Under the pieces are notes generated by a model that was given only the letters and a program-made list of their open reading frames with translations, did no database searches and was not told where the DNA came from. Made by a program: the position numbers and the translations under genes. A stretch of 64,000 nt of DNA from Larimichthys crocea (Eukaryota > Chordata > Actinopteri > Sciaenidae), in the NCBI RefSeq assembly GCF_000972845.2, contig NC_040028.1, forward strand, positions 21,033,582 through 21,097,581. The letters run 5' to 3'. Position 1 is the stretch's first letter; the number at the start of each line of letters is the position of its first letter. Of the stretch, positions 1 to 19,850 are shown in pieces.

Positions 1-1039
1 GATCTAGAGTTGCGCACCGCGCGTCGCGCAACGCTTTCGCTTAGTCGCTTTCGAGACTCTGATGATTCGGCGCACTGATTTCTCTTGAACTCGCGCCACG
101 AATTGGGATTTGCAACTGAAAAGTCATCTGCCTAAGTGAACGGTCTTGTAAGCCTTAGGGGGAGCATGTGCCGGCTGGGCCCACCTCTCAAGTCCCGGCT
201 CGGCTCGTCATACGTGGCACCCTTAAACCACGGTTCATCTCGTCCAATCAGAAGAGGCCGATGACTTTAACATTAGCGGCTGGTCTGATGTGTACTCCGA
301 AGACACACAGTGCACAGCTCGAGCCTCCCTCGGACTTGGCGATGGACATGAATACGGCGCATGTCCCACTCCCAAGGCGACAGGTTCCTACCACTAACTC
401 AGCACGCTGACAGGCCGCGTAAGCATAGCCCTCGTTCGATAGCGAGACATCGTGTGCCAGCCCTTCACCCCTGGATTGATCACTTTGGTGACCTGATTGT
501 TCACCCGTCTCTTCTGTTGACAGCTCCTGGATGGCCTTTAGTCGTTAGAGCAAGTTTATACCTTCCAGTCTTGGATCTTCCCCCAGAATCGTCCACATTG
601 CTAGCGCGGTCCCTCTTGACATCACGGTATATAGCTGCGATGGGTTTTTCCCATGCCGCTTCAGTCTGTCCCGGGGTTGCAGCGTCCGTACAGGCTCCTG
701 CCAGTGCACACCCAGAGGAGTTATCGCGTCTTGGGACAACGAATTTTGCCTCAGCATGATGGACGCGATTTTAGGTTTCTTAGTCATTAAAGTCCGGATT
801 TTAGGTCCCTGATCTTAGGTCTGACTTGTCAGGTTGCGGATTCCAGTCTTAGCGACGGATCGCGTTAAAACTATGGTCAGTAGTGGAGACTAAGTCTGCT
901 CGGGGACTTGACTCGCGGAGTTCCTGGAACGTGAATAACTGACGCCGCGTCAATGGAAGGCTCGCGGACCAGGAGCTGCTGAGCCAGGTCATCGCCGGGC
1001 GAGGTTGAAGCTACGAGCTGAAGCTAGCGAGCTAAGCTA

Positions 1040-1042
<3 letters not shown>
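1..1042. other. Compositionally anomalous left end, no gene recognised
   Basis: This kilobase is GC-balanced and unusually rich in CpG, for example in the first 100 bases. The following DNA is AT-rich and CpG-poor. Open frames up to 132 codons occur but none resembles a known domain, and they overlap on opposite strands. No splice-flanked exon or signal-peptide exon for the downstream receptor was found here. It ends in short GCTA-like low-complexity words leading into a long G run. It may be an unrelated repeat or satellite, foreign sequence, or a misjoined contig end. Confidence 0.5.

Positions 1043-1073
<31 letters not shown>
1043..1073 (+). repeat. Poly-G run of 31 bases
   Basis: Thirty-one uninterrupted G residues. 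Such a run is rare in vertebrate DNA and commonly arises as a sequencing or assembly artefact. It sits exactly where base composition changes, which suggests a bad join. Confidence 0.95.
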
Positions 1074-1074
<1 letters not shown>

Positions 1075-1314
1075 AGAAAACGAAAGGCTAGCTAGTCATA
1101 CCTGTGAGTGTCGTACGGCGAGAGAAGCTAGAAGCAAGCTAAGCAAGCAAACTAACCAGGCTCCATTTAAATATCAGATTTAATTAATTGTAATTAAATT
1201 AATGTAATAGAATAAATAGAAGAAGAAAAGAGTAAACATATCAGCGGCCCGCGGACCCGAACACGGCCGCGGCAACTCGCGGTCAAACTGACGGCTAGTT
1301 GCTAATTCCCTGAC
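1074..1314. other. Junction stretch, no gene seen
   Basis: Low-complexity AAGCTAGC-like words (to about 1150) are followed by AT-rich sequence and a short GC-rich patch (about 1238-1300). No coding exon or recognised repeat was found. Confidence 0.5.
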
Positions 1315-2200
1315 AATATTATACTTATTATTATTATATTATATTTATATATTATATTATATTTGATTATATTATATTATATTATTTAATATATAACGAT
1401 AGCAGCGATGTTAAACCTTACAACAAAACTGTCTATTATTATTATAAATAACACGTCAGTGTGGCTCGAACTCAGAAGTGAAAGCAACATTTAAAAATAA
1501 AATAATATTGTTAAACATGAAAATGTTTACTTCCGCTCTTTAGAAATATCCTCATTTTGTAATCTTTTATTTGACGTTTGTTTTTCTCATGAATGAAACT
1601 TCTCTTCTGTCATCGTCGTCGCACAGCAGAAGAAGAGTTGTTGCTGATCTTTCTGCTTTTTGAAAAGTTTCTGTGGAGAACAACAAATTAAATTTAAACC
1701 AATCATAAAACTACTAGTTATTACTTAATGAACATTTAGTAGTGTTTTTTGGGGGAGTAGAAATAAACTTCAGATAAATAAGATACTTCGGCAGTTGAAG
1801 TGTTAGAAAACTCTGAACACAAACTGATGATGGATAAACAGACGTAAGTTTCTGAATCACAGAGATTAGACACGTTAGCTAAAGATCTTTTACAAACAGA
1901 AAACTACTAAAGTTAATTAAAAATAAGAAATGAATCTACAAATAGACTTAAAAATATATAAATGCCGTTAATTTAGGCTGCAAGTCACAAACTGAACTAT
2001 TAAAAAATAAAATAACATTTTCCAGTTCCATCCTGAGGACACCTGTCTCACTTCATGTTTTTAAAATAACAGTATATTTATTTATTTATTCAGCTCCTCT
2101 GCATGTTTTAATAGCCACATATTTGATCTTTTTAAATATATTTTTTGCAGCATTTTCTCAGCAGTGTGTGTGTGTGTGTCTCAGACGTGAATATTTTCTA
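1315..2200 (+). repeat. Left copy of a gap-flanking duplication
   Basis: This AT-rich segment reads nearly the same as 2211-3165. Shared landmarks include AAGTGAAAGCAACATTTAAA, CTGAACACAAACTGATGATG and CATCCTGAGGACACCTGTCT. The two copies differ mostly by one- to few-base insertions and deletions, and the left copy ends exactly at the N run. That pattern fits an unpolished contig end or alternative haplotype placed beside its own copy rather than an old tandem duplication. Confidence 0.8.
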
Positions 2201-2210
2201 NNNNNNNNNN
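2201..2210. other. Assembly gap (10 N)
   Basis: Ten N residues, an arbitrary-length scaffold gap. The same ~0.9-kb sequence lies on both sides. Confidence 0.99.
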
Positions 2211-3165
2211 TATTATATAACATGAAGCGATGTTAAACTTCAACAAAACTGTCTAATTATTATTAATTAACCAGCGTCAGTGTGACTGAACTCAGAAGTG
2301 AAAGCAACATTTAAAAAAATAAAATAATTATTATATTATATTATATAACATGAAGCGATGTTAAACTTCAACAAAACTGTCTAATTATTATTAATTAACC
2401 AGCGTCAGTGTGACTGAACTCAGAAGTGAAAGCAACATTTAAAAAAATAAAATAATTATTGTTAAACATGAAAATGTTTTAATTCTCCTCTTTTATGAAA
2501 TATTCTCATTTTTTAAACTTTTATTTCACGGTTTGTTTTTCTCATGAATGAAACTTCTTCTTCTTTCATCGTCGTCTCACAGCAGAAGAAGAGTTGTTGC
2601 TGATCTTCTGCTTTTTGAAAAGTTTCTGTGGAGGAACAACAAATTAATTTAAACCAATCATAAAACTACTTGGTTATTACTTAATTAACATTTTATTATA
2701 GTTTTGGGGAGTAGAAATAATTCAGATAAATAAGATACTTCCAGTGAAAGTGTTAGAAAACTCTGAACACAAACTGATGATGGATAAACACGTTAAAGTT
2801 TCTGAATCACAGAGATTAGACACGTTACTAAAGATCTTTACAAACAGAAAACTACTAAAGTTAATTAAAAATAAGAAATGAATCTACAAATAGACTTAAA
2901 AATATATAAATGCCGTTAATTTAGGCTGCAAGTCACAAACTGAACTATTAAAAAATAAAATAACATTTTCCAGTTCCATCCTGAGGACACCTGTCTCACT
3001 TCATGTTTTTAAAATAACAGTATATTTATTTATTTATTCAGCTCCTCTGCATGTTTTAATAGCCACATATTTGATCTTTTTAAATATATTTTTTGCAGCA
3101 TTTTCTCAGCAGTGTGTGTGTGTGTGTCTCAGACGTGAATATTTTCTATTTATTATTATTATTAT
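2211..3165 (+). repeat. Right copy of the gap-flanking duplication
   Basis: Second, smoother version of the segment at 1315-2200. Its start holds a further internal tandem repeat with a period of about 128 bp: the word CATGAAGCGATG occurs at 2221 and 2349. It ends with a short TG tract followed by a TATTATT stretch. No gene was seen. Confidence 0.8.
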
Positions 3166-3716
3166 TTATCTTTGTGGACAAACATCCAGACAAGTCTTTT
3201 TTTTTTGTGCCAAGTTTCTGACTTTTTCCTGAAAAATATGACTTATTTTTCGGAAAATTCCAAAGATTGAAATTTTTTCGGAAAGTTCGGCCTGAAAATT
3301 TCAGATTTTTCCTGAAAATTCTGTCTTTTTTTCTGAAAAATCCGTGTTCATCTGTGAAAATAATTTCCCGTCTTTGATTTCAGCGTCTCAGAATATTTTC
3401 TGTTTATTATTATTATTATTTATCTTTGTGGACAAACATCCAGACAAGTCTTTTTTTTTTTGTGCCAAGTTTCTGACTTTTTCCTGAAAAATATGACTTA
3501 TTTTTCGGAAAATTCCAAAGATTGAAATTTTTTCGGAAAGTTCGGCCTGAAAATTTCAGATTTTTCCTGAAAATTCTGTCTTTTTTTTCTGAAAAATCCG
3601 TGTTCATCTGTGAAAATAATTTCCCGTCTTTGATTTCAGCGTCTCAGAATATTTTCTGTTTATTATTATTATTATTTATCTTTGTGGACAAACATCCAGA
3701 CAAATCTTTTTAAAAA
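3150..3716 (+). repeat. ~252-bp tandem repeat, about 2.3 copies
   Basis: A T-rich unit containing TATCTTTGTGGACAAACATC begins near 3168, 3420 and 3676. The first two copies are nearly complete; the third breaks off about 60 bp before the first receptor exon. Each unit carries CCTGAAAATTTCAGA and GATTTCAGCGTCTCAGAA. Short frames inside are by-products of the repeat and are not genes. Confidence 0.85.
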
Positions 3717-3774
3717 ATAAATCCATGGTCTCGTGGTCGGATAATAACTGAACGTGTGTTGGTCCGTCTGTCAG

Positions 3775-5306
3775 CTCTGTCGGAGGTGCTGCCGCCGCAG
3801 AACATCCACGTCGATAAGTGGCTCGTGACGTGGACTCCGGCCACCGAGGACGATGTCCGCTACACCGTCCAGTACAACAGGTGAGTCCACTGGCCCGTCC
3901 CCGCCGGGCTGTAAACGTCCATAAAGATACGCAGACATAAACCTGTGTGCTGTTTCTGTCCTTCGTCCTCAGCTTTGATGAAGAAAAGTTGATAGACGTT
4001 CCAGGCTGCGTCAACATCGCCCTCAACTCGTGCAACATCGCTTCAGCCCAAGCTGAGGACGAGCAGGGCTGCCTGAGGCTGCACGTCCGGGCAGAGCGGC
4101 GCGGCGTGAAGTCCACGGCGGTCGAAGCCTGCAGCAGACACGGTGAGGAAGCAGAGAGGAAGTGTGCAGTGCTCAGCGAGGTTACATCATCGCTGTGTGT
4201 AAGGTGTTAACCAACATAACCGCAGTGTGAAGGTGTGAGCGCCTTGACAAACCCACACTGAGCTTTCAGGCTCCCCGCGGTGAGTTCTGATTTTGTGAAC
4301 GCTGCTGCGCTCTTCCAGGTGATGACTGCAGTCCTGAAGTCAACCTGATCGCACGACCGGGATTCCTCACCGTGATGTTGAGGAGCAACCACAGCCTGGC
4401 TAAAGAGCACGGGGGTCACGCCGTGCACCGGGTTTACTACGGCAAGGAAGGAGAGCCGCTCGAGGTGGGAAAGCTCGTCATGCATATGCTTTGTTTAGCT
4501 GTCATGTTTCACACCAGCCTGCTCCTGGAAAGTCCTTGAATTTGATCCTTAAGGAACCCTAACGTGGTTATATTTGATAGATTGTAATTTAGGATCAAAC
4601 GGTATGAGCTGGACCTGTGAGCAGTTTATTGTGTGTTGATCCAAACAGGACTACGAAGATGATGAGGCCTCAGTGTCGCTCCACGGCCTGGAGGAAGGAG
4701 TGCGGTACTGTATGAAGGTGCAGTACATGGTGTTCGGTAATCCGGCCGGACCGCCCAGCTGCATTAAGTGCGAGCTCATCCCGAAGACAAGTAAGACATT
4801 TAAAGACCTCCACCTGCTGTAATGGAGTAAAACATGAGGAAGCAGCAGTGTGTGTGGACGCTGCAGAGCTCGTTAAATCTCCGACATCAGAGTTGTAATT
4901 CGTTGCTTCTGTTTGTGTTTTGCAGAAGAAGCTGCCGGTCTGACGGGGATCATCGTGCCCGTGGTGGCTGTCGTCTTCCTGCTCGCTCTGTCAGTCATGG
5001 CGGCGTACGTCCTCATCTACCACTACGAGAAGATCAAACTGTGGCTGCAACCTCCGTGCGAGATCCCTCCACACGTGAGTTCACCACGCCGAGCGGCAAC
5101 ACGTCCCGCGTTACGGGAGAGCGGTAACATTCAGAGACGTTTGCTGGATGACGTGATCGAACATTGTGACAGTTTACTGACACACGGACTGTTTCTCTCA
5201 TCTCTTCTAGTTCCACATCAACCCGTTACCGGAGCCTTACCATCCCGTGCCACCCAGCGAGGAACGCTGCGACGTCATCTCCCGCGTCACGTTAGACGAC
5301 GTCTGA
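3775..5306 (+). CDS. ifngr2: Class II cytokine receptor, IFN-gamma receptor beta chain-like (CRFB6), 5' exon missing
   Basis: Six coding exons: 3775-3880, 3973-4142, 4319-4464, 4649-4790, 4926-5074 and 5211-5306 (stop TGA). All have GT-AG borders and compatible phases. They encode about 268 residues. Exons 1-4 form two fibronectin-type D domains: LPPQNIHVDKWLVTWTPATE begins the first, and exon 3 has PGFLTVMLRSNHS. Exon 5 has a hydrophobic helix (GIIVPVVAVVFLLALSVMAA), then the juxtamembrane IKLWLQPPCEIPPHF, a proline-rich JAK-binding type motif resembling that of IFNGR2. The cytoplasmic tail is short (~49 residues) with one tyrosine (EPYHPVP). The family pairs with a ligand-binding chain at the plasma membrane and brings in JAK2. 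Exon 1 with the signal peptide is not visible; upstream DNA is misassembled. The tail motif and the convergent TMEM50B neighbour favour IFNGR2 over IL10RB or IFNAR. Family call is firm, exact paralogue likely. Confidence 0.85.
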
Positions 5307-5936
5307 GAATGGCGGCAGCGCCCGGAGACTCGCCACGCCAAACATTTCAACCTTCGATGGATCGAAAAGTCTGATTTTTACCCCGGACAGAAAAAGACTT
5401 CATGTCACAGTTAACGTTTGACGCCGTGTCCGCTTGAGCAAATTTGCACCTTTTTTATGAATCTGTAAATATTTTTGATTTCTTGAAGAATTTCCATGTG
5501 CGCTGTCGCCAACCTTCATTTCTCCACCTGACACTAGTTTGACTGCTGATTCCTTTAAACATCATGACTCTACACTGTCTCTGTTCTCATTTTATAAAGC
5601 CTGTCACCTTTTAATAATCACATCTGAGCATTAATTAGACAGATCGACACTATCTGCCTTTTTTTAAGAGGACTCGACAACCTGTGAAGACCCTGAAAAT
5701 GCATTTATGTCCGATCAGAAACATTCAACCTGAAGCCACCAGAGGACTGTTAAAGACGAATTATGACTGTCTGATTACCTCTCTCTGAAATAAAGGACTC
5801 ATGTAAAGGTGGACTTTGTCATTTCATTGAACCTTGCAGTTTAACGTTTAAACGTCGTCTTCTGTTAGTCTAAGTGTGTGAAAAACAGGAAGTGGCTTTT
5901 TTTTGTTGTTTGTTTTTTAAAAACATCACAAATAAA
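5307..5936 (+). other. Receptor 3'UTR with two AATAAA signals
   Basis: Sequence after the receptor stop has AATAAA at 5789-5794 and again at 5931-5936, either of which could direct polyadenylation. No further exon follows on this strand, so the gene ends here. Confidence 0.7.
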
Positions 5937-6829
5937 AATCGACTTCACTTGTCCCGGATTGTTTCACTTCTGAGAAATCTCAAATTCTGAGCTGATGAAA
6001 ATCAAACTGTCCTGACCAGTGAAAGGTTTTGTCCACACACTCTTCAGTATGGTGGCCCTGAGGCTCAAAACACATTTCATAAATTATTTGGAAAGCACAA
6101 TGATACTTCAGAAAACACTATTTTAGAAAGCATGTCAAAATTAAACAAACAAACAAAAAAAAACATTTTCGAAAATACAGACATACACAGCATTTCCAAA
6201 AAAACTTTTTCAGAAAAAAAATTCAGAATTACAAACAAAATGCTACAAACTTTAAAGTCAGAGTGAAGTCAATTCGGAGATTTCTTTTCAAATACAAGTA
6301 TGTTGGAAAACACATGAAGAGGTTCAAACAGTTTTTCAGCAGTTTTCAGGATCTCTGAGCGGCTGCAATTTAAGGTGCAAAAATGGAGACAAGAAGTTTA
6401 ATTTGATTTGTGTCAGAGAAAGAGACAATGACAGAGTGCCAGCTTTGATGAAGCCGTTTAATTAAAAAATAACTTTAAAAATGTTATCTCGCTCGCCGAT
6501 GCCCAAAACAGCAGGTCAGTGGTGGATGCTGCTACAAAGCCAGTGGAAACTGCCCCAGATACCACCTGTCCAGTTCAAACAGGTCAGCGTTGTAAGCTCC
6601 CATTGGCTCGTGATTTTTTTATTTTGGAAAATACAACAGTATTTCAGAAAATATTTTCAAAAACATGTTTTAAAAAACACATTCATACATTATACACTCT
6701 CAATTTAACAGAAAACCTGATATTTCAGAAACCACAATGGTATTTCCAAAAACAGAATGATATTTTATATTAGAAAACATTTTATCGTGTTTTGATGGTC
6801 CCTCCACCCAATTCTGACTCTTTTTCCCC

Positions 6830-7500
6830 CCCCTAAAAATTCCTGAAAATTCTGATTTTTTTGCCAAATTTCTGACTTTTTTTGCTCAAAAATCCATCTT
6901 TTTTTCATCAAAGTTTTGAATTTTTGGGGGAATTTTTTGACTTTTTTTAAAAAAAAAATAAAATCACACATAAAAAAANNNNNNNNNNTATTTTTTCACA
7001 AAAGTTCTGATTTTTTTTGGGGGGGGGGTAAAATTCTGACTTTTTTTTCAGAACAGAAAGATTCAAATGCTGAAAATTTCTGATTTTTTTCTGAAAATTT
7101 TGATTTTTTTTTTCTGATTATTTCGCCAAAGTTTGAAAGCAAAAATTCCTGTAAATTCTGACTTTTTTCTGAAAAATCAAATTTTTTCCATCAACGTTTT
7201 GAATTTCTTTTTTTTTTTTTTTGCAAGATTTTTTGCAAGATTTCAGACTTTTTGTTGAAAAATCAATTTTTTTTCATCAAAGTTTTGAATTTTGGGGGGA
7301 ATTTTTTGACTTTTTTTCTTGAAAAATGCATCTTTTTTCACCAAAGTTCTGAATTTTGGGGGGGTAAAATTCTGACTTTTTTTCAGAACAGAAACATTCA
7401 AATTCTGAAAATTCTGACCTTTTCCCTTAAAATTTTGATTTTTTTTCCTTAAAATTCTGACCTTTTCCCTTAAAATTTAGATTTTTTTTGCCAAAATTCG
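6830..7500 (+). repeat. T-rich degenerate tandem repeat spanning a gap
   Basis: Long T runs alternate with phrases such as CATCAAAGTTTTGAATTTT (near 6907 and 7276), CAAAGTTCTGA and TCAGAACAGAAA (near 7050 and 7383). The block after the N run repeats phrases from before it at a spacing of roughly 330-370 bp. This is a simple-sequence region that assembles poorly. Lys/Phe-rich frames in it are not genes. Confidence 0.8.
6979..6988. other. Assembly gap (10 N)
   Basis: Ten N residues inside the T-rich repeat, so both length and copy number here are unreliable. Confidence 0.99.
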
Positions 7501-8840
7501 AACTTTCTTTTTGCCGCCACTGATATTTAGATCTACTTCAGCAACATGTTGAATACTGGAGTATTTCTCCTGTTGTACTACCTTTACTTAAATAAAAGCT
7601 CTTGTAACACTGTTCATGGATGGTCAGTTCCTAAAAGAGTAAATAATGTCTCATAAATCACAGCAACATGCAGCAAATATACAAACAGCAGATGAATGGA
7701 TGGATACAGACTGTCCAGCATTGTCCAATAAAACATTTTCTTTATTTTTCACGTTTGAATCTCTTGACAAGTCCGACAAATGATTCACAGATTTTTTCCA
7801 TCTTATTTTAACTCCATGCAAGTCGAAGCTTTTCAAAGTAGATTAAAAACTGGCCCGTAGCACATTTCTGAGTGTGATATCACAAAGTCATTTTAATACT
7901 GCAGACGCTTCACATGATCTGTTCTATACTTAAATATTAAAAACAAAAAAGTTTACTGAATACTTACATCTTACTTTACAGGACATATTGGGATAGAAAC
8001 AAGAGCTAAAGGAGGACAAAGTACAAGAGGACTACAGAGGGCCAGTTCAAATACACAGGACACGTTAACGTTAATGTTGACTCAGTTCCCATTGGCTGAT
8101 GATTTACAAAAAACACAACATATTTTGGAAAATTGTAATTTAATGGAAAACCTGACATTCCAGAAACCATGACGGCATTTTAGAAAACACATTAAATCCA
8201 AAACTGCAACACTATTTCAATATAAATTAAAAATAAAAGATTTATGTCCTTTAAATATTCAATAAAATGAATTTAAAAACTGAAAACCAGCATTGAGCAA
8301 GTACAACTTCTGTATAACTAACAACAATAAATAAAGAATGAAAGAAAATAAGCAAATATGAGCATGTTAAATATCAGGAAGTGGTTTAACCTGCCTGTTC
8401 ATCAGACAATGGGAAGTGAAATCAATGTTTGAGTTCACACGTTGTCAAAGTGGTGTGAATATTTGAACCGGCTCGCTCTCCGTAGACGACCAAACGCTCG
8501 TCGACTGACCTGCCGACAGGAAACAGGCCAAAAAACACTCAAATCTAAAAGACGCCACGATCCAGTGCATGTGCTGAACTCTGCGGTGCGTTCACTGACG
8601 CCCACTTCAAAACACGTTTATAAAAAAATCAATAGATGAACCTGAAAGATGATTTCCCTTTTCTGACTCGCGTCATGTCGAATACAAACTGTTCAAAGTG
8701 TTTTTCCTCGAGGAGCAGCAGAGTGAACCAAACATTTACAAAAGCATCTAACGAGAACTAGAGAGAGTGTGTGTGTGTGTGTTGAGCAGCACTGACGGGT
8801 TTCTATTTAAAAAGCAAATGCAGCTTTTATAAAACATTCG

Positions 8841-8843
<3 letters not shown>

Positions 8844-8902
<59 letters not shown>
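8844..8902 (+). repeat. (TG)n microsatellite
   Basis: About 29 uninterrupted TG units immediately downstream (minus sense) of the TMEM50B stop codon, so it would be a CA repeat at the start of the 3'UTR. Confidence 0.97.
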
Positions 8903-8905
<3 letters not shown>

Positions 8906-8915
8906 TCAGGCCCCT

Positions 8916-17624
<8,709 letters not shown>

Positions 17625-17708
17625 AGCATATTTTGTATATTTTAAAGTAAAACTCAGTGATCAAGAAGCATATTTTGTATATTTTAAAGTAAAACTCAGT
17701 GATCAAGA
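17625..17708 (+). repeat. 42-bp tandem repeat, two copies
   Basis: The phrase AGCATATTTTGTATATTTTA begins at 17625 and 17667; the two units are identical. It is unrelated in sequence to the CpG-rich 42-bp minisatellite elsewhere in the window. Confidence 0.9.
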
Positions 17709-17829
17709 CAACAAACCCCTCACAAAGTGTGCAAGCAGCATTTGGTCTCCCCGTGGGTTGGAGAGAGCAGAAAAGATCATTGGACTGTAACTTTGGTTCA
17801 GTATTTTTCATATATTTTTATTTTTTAGA

Positions 17830-18013
17830 TTATTTTTTGGGGCTTTTTATGCCTTTAATGATAGAACAGCTGAAGACAGACATGCGGGTATGCCTTTAAT
17901 GATAGAACAGCTGAAGACAGACATGCGGGAATCGAACCGGGGCCAGCTGCAACGAGGACTACAGCCTCCACACACGGGGCGGCCGCTTAACCCACTACGC
18001 TACCGACCGCCCC
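17830..18013 (-). mobile_element. tRNA-derived SINE
   Basis: Read on the minus strand from 18013, the element has a box A-like GGTAGCGTAGTGGGTTAA and a box B-like GGTTCGATTCC (17928-17938), the internal RNA polymerase III promoter of tRNA-derived SINEs. The tail after box B holds a direct repeat of a 41-bp unit starting at 17848 and 17889 (plus sense ATGCCTTTAATGATAGAACA). ATTTTTCATAT occurs on both flanks (about 17803 and 18014) and is a likely target-site duplication. Confidence 0.8.
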
Positions 18014-18074
18014 ATTTTTCATATTTTTAAGAACACTGGATCCTATAGTTCAAAAACTTGACGTGATCGAGACA

Positions 18075-18960
18075 AACTGAGATCAGTTTTGGATTAGTTA
18101 AAACAGCTGTCAGGCCTAACTCTTCATCTTCATCTTAATCTCAACAGTTCTAAAACAGAGGCTATTATTGTGGGCACCCCTAACCAGATCCAGGCATCTT
18201 CCATAACCAGCCTCACCCTCTCTGGTCATGACATCCCCCTCTCTTCCCACCTCACCTTTGAAACTCATATCAAACTCCTCTGTAGGATCTCCTTCCACCA
18301 CCTCAGGAATATTGTCAAGCTCCGACCAAATCTCACCTTACCAGACTGTGAAAAACTAGTCCACGCCTTCGCCTCCTCCTTGATTACTGTAACGCACTTC
18401 TCATCGGGACCCACAGTAAACACCTTCAGCAGCTACAACTAGTCCAGAACAGCGCTGCTAGGATCCTGATGCGAGTACGAAAATCAGAACCCATCCTTCG
18501 CTCACTGCACTGGCTTCCCATCTCCGCTAGAGTTCAGTATAAAATCTCTCTCCTCACCCATCAGTGCATCTATGGCAACGCTCCGATCATACCTCAAAGA
18601 CCTGCTCATCCCACAAACCTCCACACCATCCCTCCGCTCCAAAAACTCGAACGATCTCTTCTGCCCGAGGACCGAGCTCAGCACCATGGGCGACAGAGCT
18701 TCTGTGCCGCTGACCCGCCTCTGGGACCCTGACCATCTCGGATCATCACAGACCCTTGAAAGTTTTTTAAAACCCTTAAAACTTTCCTTTTTTCCTCATC
18801 CGATCGTTTTTAACCTGATTTTTTAGTACTTGTTGCTTTGTGTGCGTGTTATTATGTGTGCGTGTTATTATGTGTGCGTGTTATTATGTGTGTGTATTGT
18901 GGCACTTTGAGATTTGCTTCAGATGTAAAGTGCATTATAAATTAAATTTATTATTATTAT
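18075..18960 (+). mobile_element. L2-type LINE, 3' fragment
   Basis: Broken frames encode the C-terminal part of an L2-clade reverse transcriptase protein: SSKTEAIIVGTP, then SFHHLRNIVKLRPNLTLPDC, then SLHWLPISARVQYKISLLTH. This order and wording are typical of fish L2 elements. Stops and shifts break the frame. The 3' end has CTTTGAGATTTGC, AAGTGCATTATAAATTAAAT and a terminal TTATTATTAT run, the usual L2 tail. A 17-bp GTGTGCGTGTTATTAT repeat occupies 18839-18896. Confidence 0.85.
18839..18896 (+). repeat. 17-bp tandem repeat within the LINE 3' region
   Basis: TGTGTGCGTGTTATTA occurs about three and a half times in a row, a local expansion in the LINE tail. Confidence 0.9.
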
Positions 18961-19179
18961 AATAACTGATCACATGACTGATCCTGCAGCATCATTAATC
19001 GACATTTAAAATGTAAATGAGCCTCTGAGATCAAAGTGGATCAGGTTCACTCACGCGCCGAATTAAAGACCTCGAGCTGTGGATCTAAACCTGGGTCAGA
19101 GTTTGAGTCCAGGTTTCAACTTTCGTCACTTTTAAAGCTCAAACTTCTTAAATTGACGTTTTTCCAAACGAAGTCTGGT

Positions 19180-19620
19180 GACCTGACGCGCGCGCGCAGA
19201 GTGCGGCTAACGGCTGCACGCGCGCGGCTGTAACGTGAGTCTGACGGTGCCACAGCTGCTCCCGGTAAACCTGCTCCCGGTAAATCCTCCGGTAAATCCT
19301 CCGGTAAACGTCACTTTTAATGTTTTTAATGTTTTTTAGAGCGACGCTGACGTCACGGCAGCTAACGGCAGCTAGCATAGCACAGCACACCGCTGCAGGT
19401 GAAGCTGCGCGTGCGCTGTTTACAGCGCTCACGCGGGGAGGTGAGCCGGCAGGTGACCGGCAGGTGAGGACAGGTAACGGCGCGTGCAGCTGGTCAGGTG
19501 CGCGCGGTGTGCGGTCACTCACCTGATCGACGCTCACAGGATGCTTTCACTTTCACTTCTTCTTCTGCTGCTGCTGCCGCAGCGACGCCACACCGCCACC
19601 AAGCGGCAGGAGGAGGACTA
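19180..19620 (-). promoter_or_regulatory. tmem50b: CpG-rich promoter and 5'UTR exon, probably TMEM50B
   Basis: The densest CpG cluster outside the left end lies here (CGCGCGCGCAG, CACGCGCGCGG). On the minus strand a good splice donor, GATCAG|GTGAGT, ends a putative exon at 19523. It is placed to join the TMEM50B coding exon that begins at 15595. This fits a CpG-island promoter with a non-coding first exon. It could also serve a plus-strand transcript. Confidence 0.5.
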
Positions 19621-19850
19621 CAGCCACGGAAGCCTGAAGAGGACAGTTATTATTTTCCAAAACTTTATTATAAGAACAAACAAATAAAGAATTCAGTCAT
19701 ACTAGTTCACTTTGTACATTAGTAACATAGCAGCAGCATAGTTACATGATGGAATAATAAGGATCAAAAGGGAAAACATAATGACATAAATAACTCCAGA
19801 TGTTGAGAACTTATAGGAAATAAAATGTACGAATGTATAACGGCTTAGGG

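Larger units (their letters stand above)
5937..8843. other. Convergent intergenic region and probable TMEM50B 3'UTR
   Basis: AT-rich DNA between the two convergent genes. About 6050-6780 holds repeated CAGAAAACAC/TTTTGGAAAA words, and 6366-6480 belongs to a dispersed repeat also seen near 14215-14310 and, inverted, near 39715-39840. The minus-strand part from about 7500 to 8843 is probably TMEM50B 3'UTR or flank and contains TTTATT (minus-strand AATAAA) near 7740. No coding exon was recognised. Confidence 0.5.

Noticed and set aside
361..759. 132-codon ORF in the anomalous left end
   Set aside because: Overlaps an opposite-strand frame and resembles no family.
17928..18013. Functional tRNA gene
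   Set aside because: Box A and box B are present but the sequence does not fold as a full tRNA with acceptor stem and has a SINE tail.
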